A stretch of DNA of 6,364 nt, from positions 1 to 6,364 of the forward strand of contig WGEM01000304.1 of NCBI GenBank assembly GCA_015492755.1. Direction: 5' to 3'. The notes under the pieces were generated by a model. That model made no database searches. It saw only the letters and a program-made list of their open reading frames with translations, and was not told the DNA's origin. Positions 5,866 to 6,364 of this stretch are shown here, piece by piece. The first letter of the stretch is position 1. Each line of letters opens with the position of its first letter. A program made the translations under genes and the position numbers. The DNA is from Gemmatimonadota bacterium. GTDB taxonomy: Bacteria; Gemmatimonadota; Gemmatimonadetes; Longimicrobiales; Gaopeijiaceae.

Positions 5866-6364
5866 TCAGCTCGTCAGCAGCGCAAAGTACGACGCCACGT
5901 TGAAGCCGGTGGGATCCACCTGATAGATCTGTCCCTTGGCGAAGTGGCCGGTGGTGGGGAAGTAGGGAGGCGGGGCCGACGCGCCGCACTTGTCGTACGC
6001 GTAGCGCTTCACGTAGCCGGTGCCACCCACGCTCCAGATGGTTCCCACCGCGCCGCGCGTCCGCTGGATGATCCCGCCGGTGAGATAGAGGCACCCGCGG
6101 CCCCACAGCTTCCCTTCGCACGGCTCCGCGCGCGTGTGACCGTACTGGTAGTTCTCCACCGTGAAGATATCCAGCGCCAGCACGATGCCGTGGAAGAACT
6201 CGTCCTTGGTGTCGTCGTAGGTGAAGTAGTTGGCTCCCCAGTACGGGCGGATGGGGGAGTTCAGCGTGTTGTCCGCCACCACGATGTCGTCGCCGGAGAA
6301 GTAGCCCAGGATGTCGGCGCAGCTGCCGACGCCGGGGTCCGTGGCGTACGTGAGGTCGTCGCCG
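5866..6364 (-). CDS. Pilus/surface-associated protein, C-terminal part (DUF4900-like), cut by window edge
   Basis: The C-terminal 166 residues of a larger protein that is open to the right edge. It reads from a DPGVGSCADILGYFSGDDIV segment through a TYDDTKDEFFHGIVLALDIFTVENY stretch and LYLTGGIIQRTRGAVGTI to PPYFPTTGHF near the end. This order (a beta-rich region with an IIQR.RGAVG core, then GYVKRYAYD and PPYFP) resembles the C-terminal region of PilX-like/DUF4900 proteins encoded with type IV pilus genes in Gemmatimonadota and Deinococcus-type bacteria; I call this from memory. Such proteins normally start with a prepilin-like N-terminal helix, which would lie outside the window. Four cysteines are visible. 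An internal GTG at 6282 is not a credible start because the conserved GYFSGDD segment lies upstream of it. The PqqD-tail gene follows after 17 bases, so the two are very likely co-transcribed. Secreted or surface role is likely, exact function uncertain. Confidence 0.6.
   Translation of the reverse strand, partial: GDDLTYATDPGVGSCADILGYFSGDDIVVADNTLNSPIRPYWGANYFTYDDTKDEFFHGIVLALDIFTVENYQYGHTRAEPCEGKLWGRGCLYLTGGIIQRTRGAVGTIWSVGGTGYVKRYAYDKCGASAPPPYFPTTGHFAKGQIYQVDPTGFNVASYFALLTS

Noticed and set aside
5231..5923. Plus-strand open frames opposite the PqqD gene
   Set aside because: Gly/Ala/Pro/Arg-rich shadows with no recognisable domain; the minus-strand reading has a PqqD domain and proper start signals.
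5849..6121. In-frame N-terminal extension of the PqqD protein to 291 residues
   Set aside because: The added part is an out-of-frame reading of the upstream surface-protein gene, and a good ribosome-binding site sits before the ATG at 5848.

Overview
The window is GC-rich (by eye about 70%), densely coding bacterial chromosome with no RNA genes, insertion sequences or CRISPR. Protein style suggests a Gemmatimonadota-type organism: a secreted or pilus-associated protein ending in an IIQRTRGAVG-type domain, a PqqD-domain protein with a Tat-like, cysteine-rich tail, and a PqqD-like/methyltransferase fusion. This taxonomic guess rests on recognition of families, not on a search.

Layout. (1) Left edge to 2181, + strand: a PF14907-type nucleotidyltransferase, cut by the window edge, overlaps by 41 bases a 402-residue protein. 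That protein joins an N-terminal PqqD/winged-helix-like segment to a protein-arginine-methyltransferase-like core that keeps both the double-E loop and the THW-type loop. This pair looks like the end of an accessory operon that modifies a peptide or protein and continues to the left. (2) 2188-3704: two short-chain dehydrogenases/reductases transcribed divergently from a 59-base gap. The minus-strand one is pteridine-reductase-like but has His in place of the catalytic Tyr. The plus-strand one has a complete FabG-like active site. (3) 3814-5199, + strand: a complete class II fumarase (fumC), the one clear housekeeping gene, with its own short leader and possible promoter. (4) 5246 to right edge, - strand: a two-gene operon entering from the right. 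The first gene is a surface or pilus-associated protein (C-terminal part only). 17 bases later comes a 200-residue PqqD-domain protein with a Tat-like hydrophobic segment and a tail of eight Cys and sixteen Arg in fifty residues.

How they may work together. The TCA-cycle enzyme and the SDRs look like independent metabolic genes. The two flanks share a theme: PqqD-like domains, known from ribosomal-peptide maturation as leader-peptide binders, attached to unusual partners. On the left the partner is an arginine-methyltransferase-like enzyme. On the right it is a protein whose tail contains a GRRGRG stretch. A functional link between them is a hypothesis, not shown by the sequence. Three of the four gene junctions examined carry small symmetric elements: a palindrome containing both stop codons at 2179-2190, an inverted repeat in the divergent SDR gap, and a hairpin between fumC and the PqqD gene.
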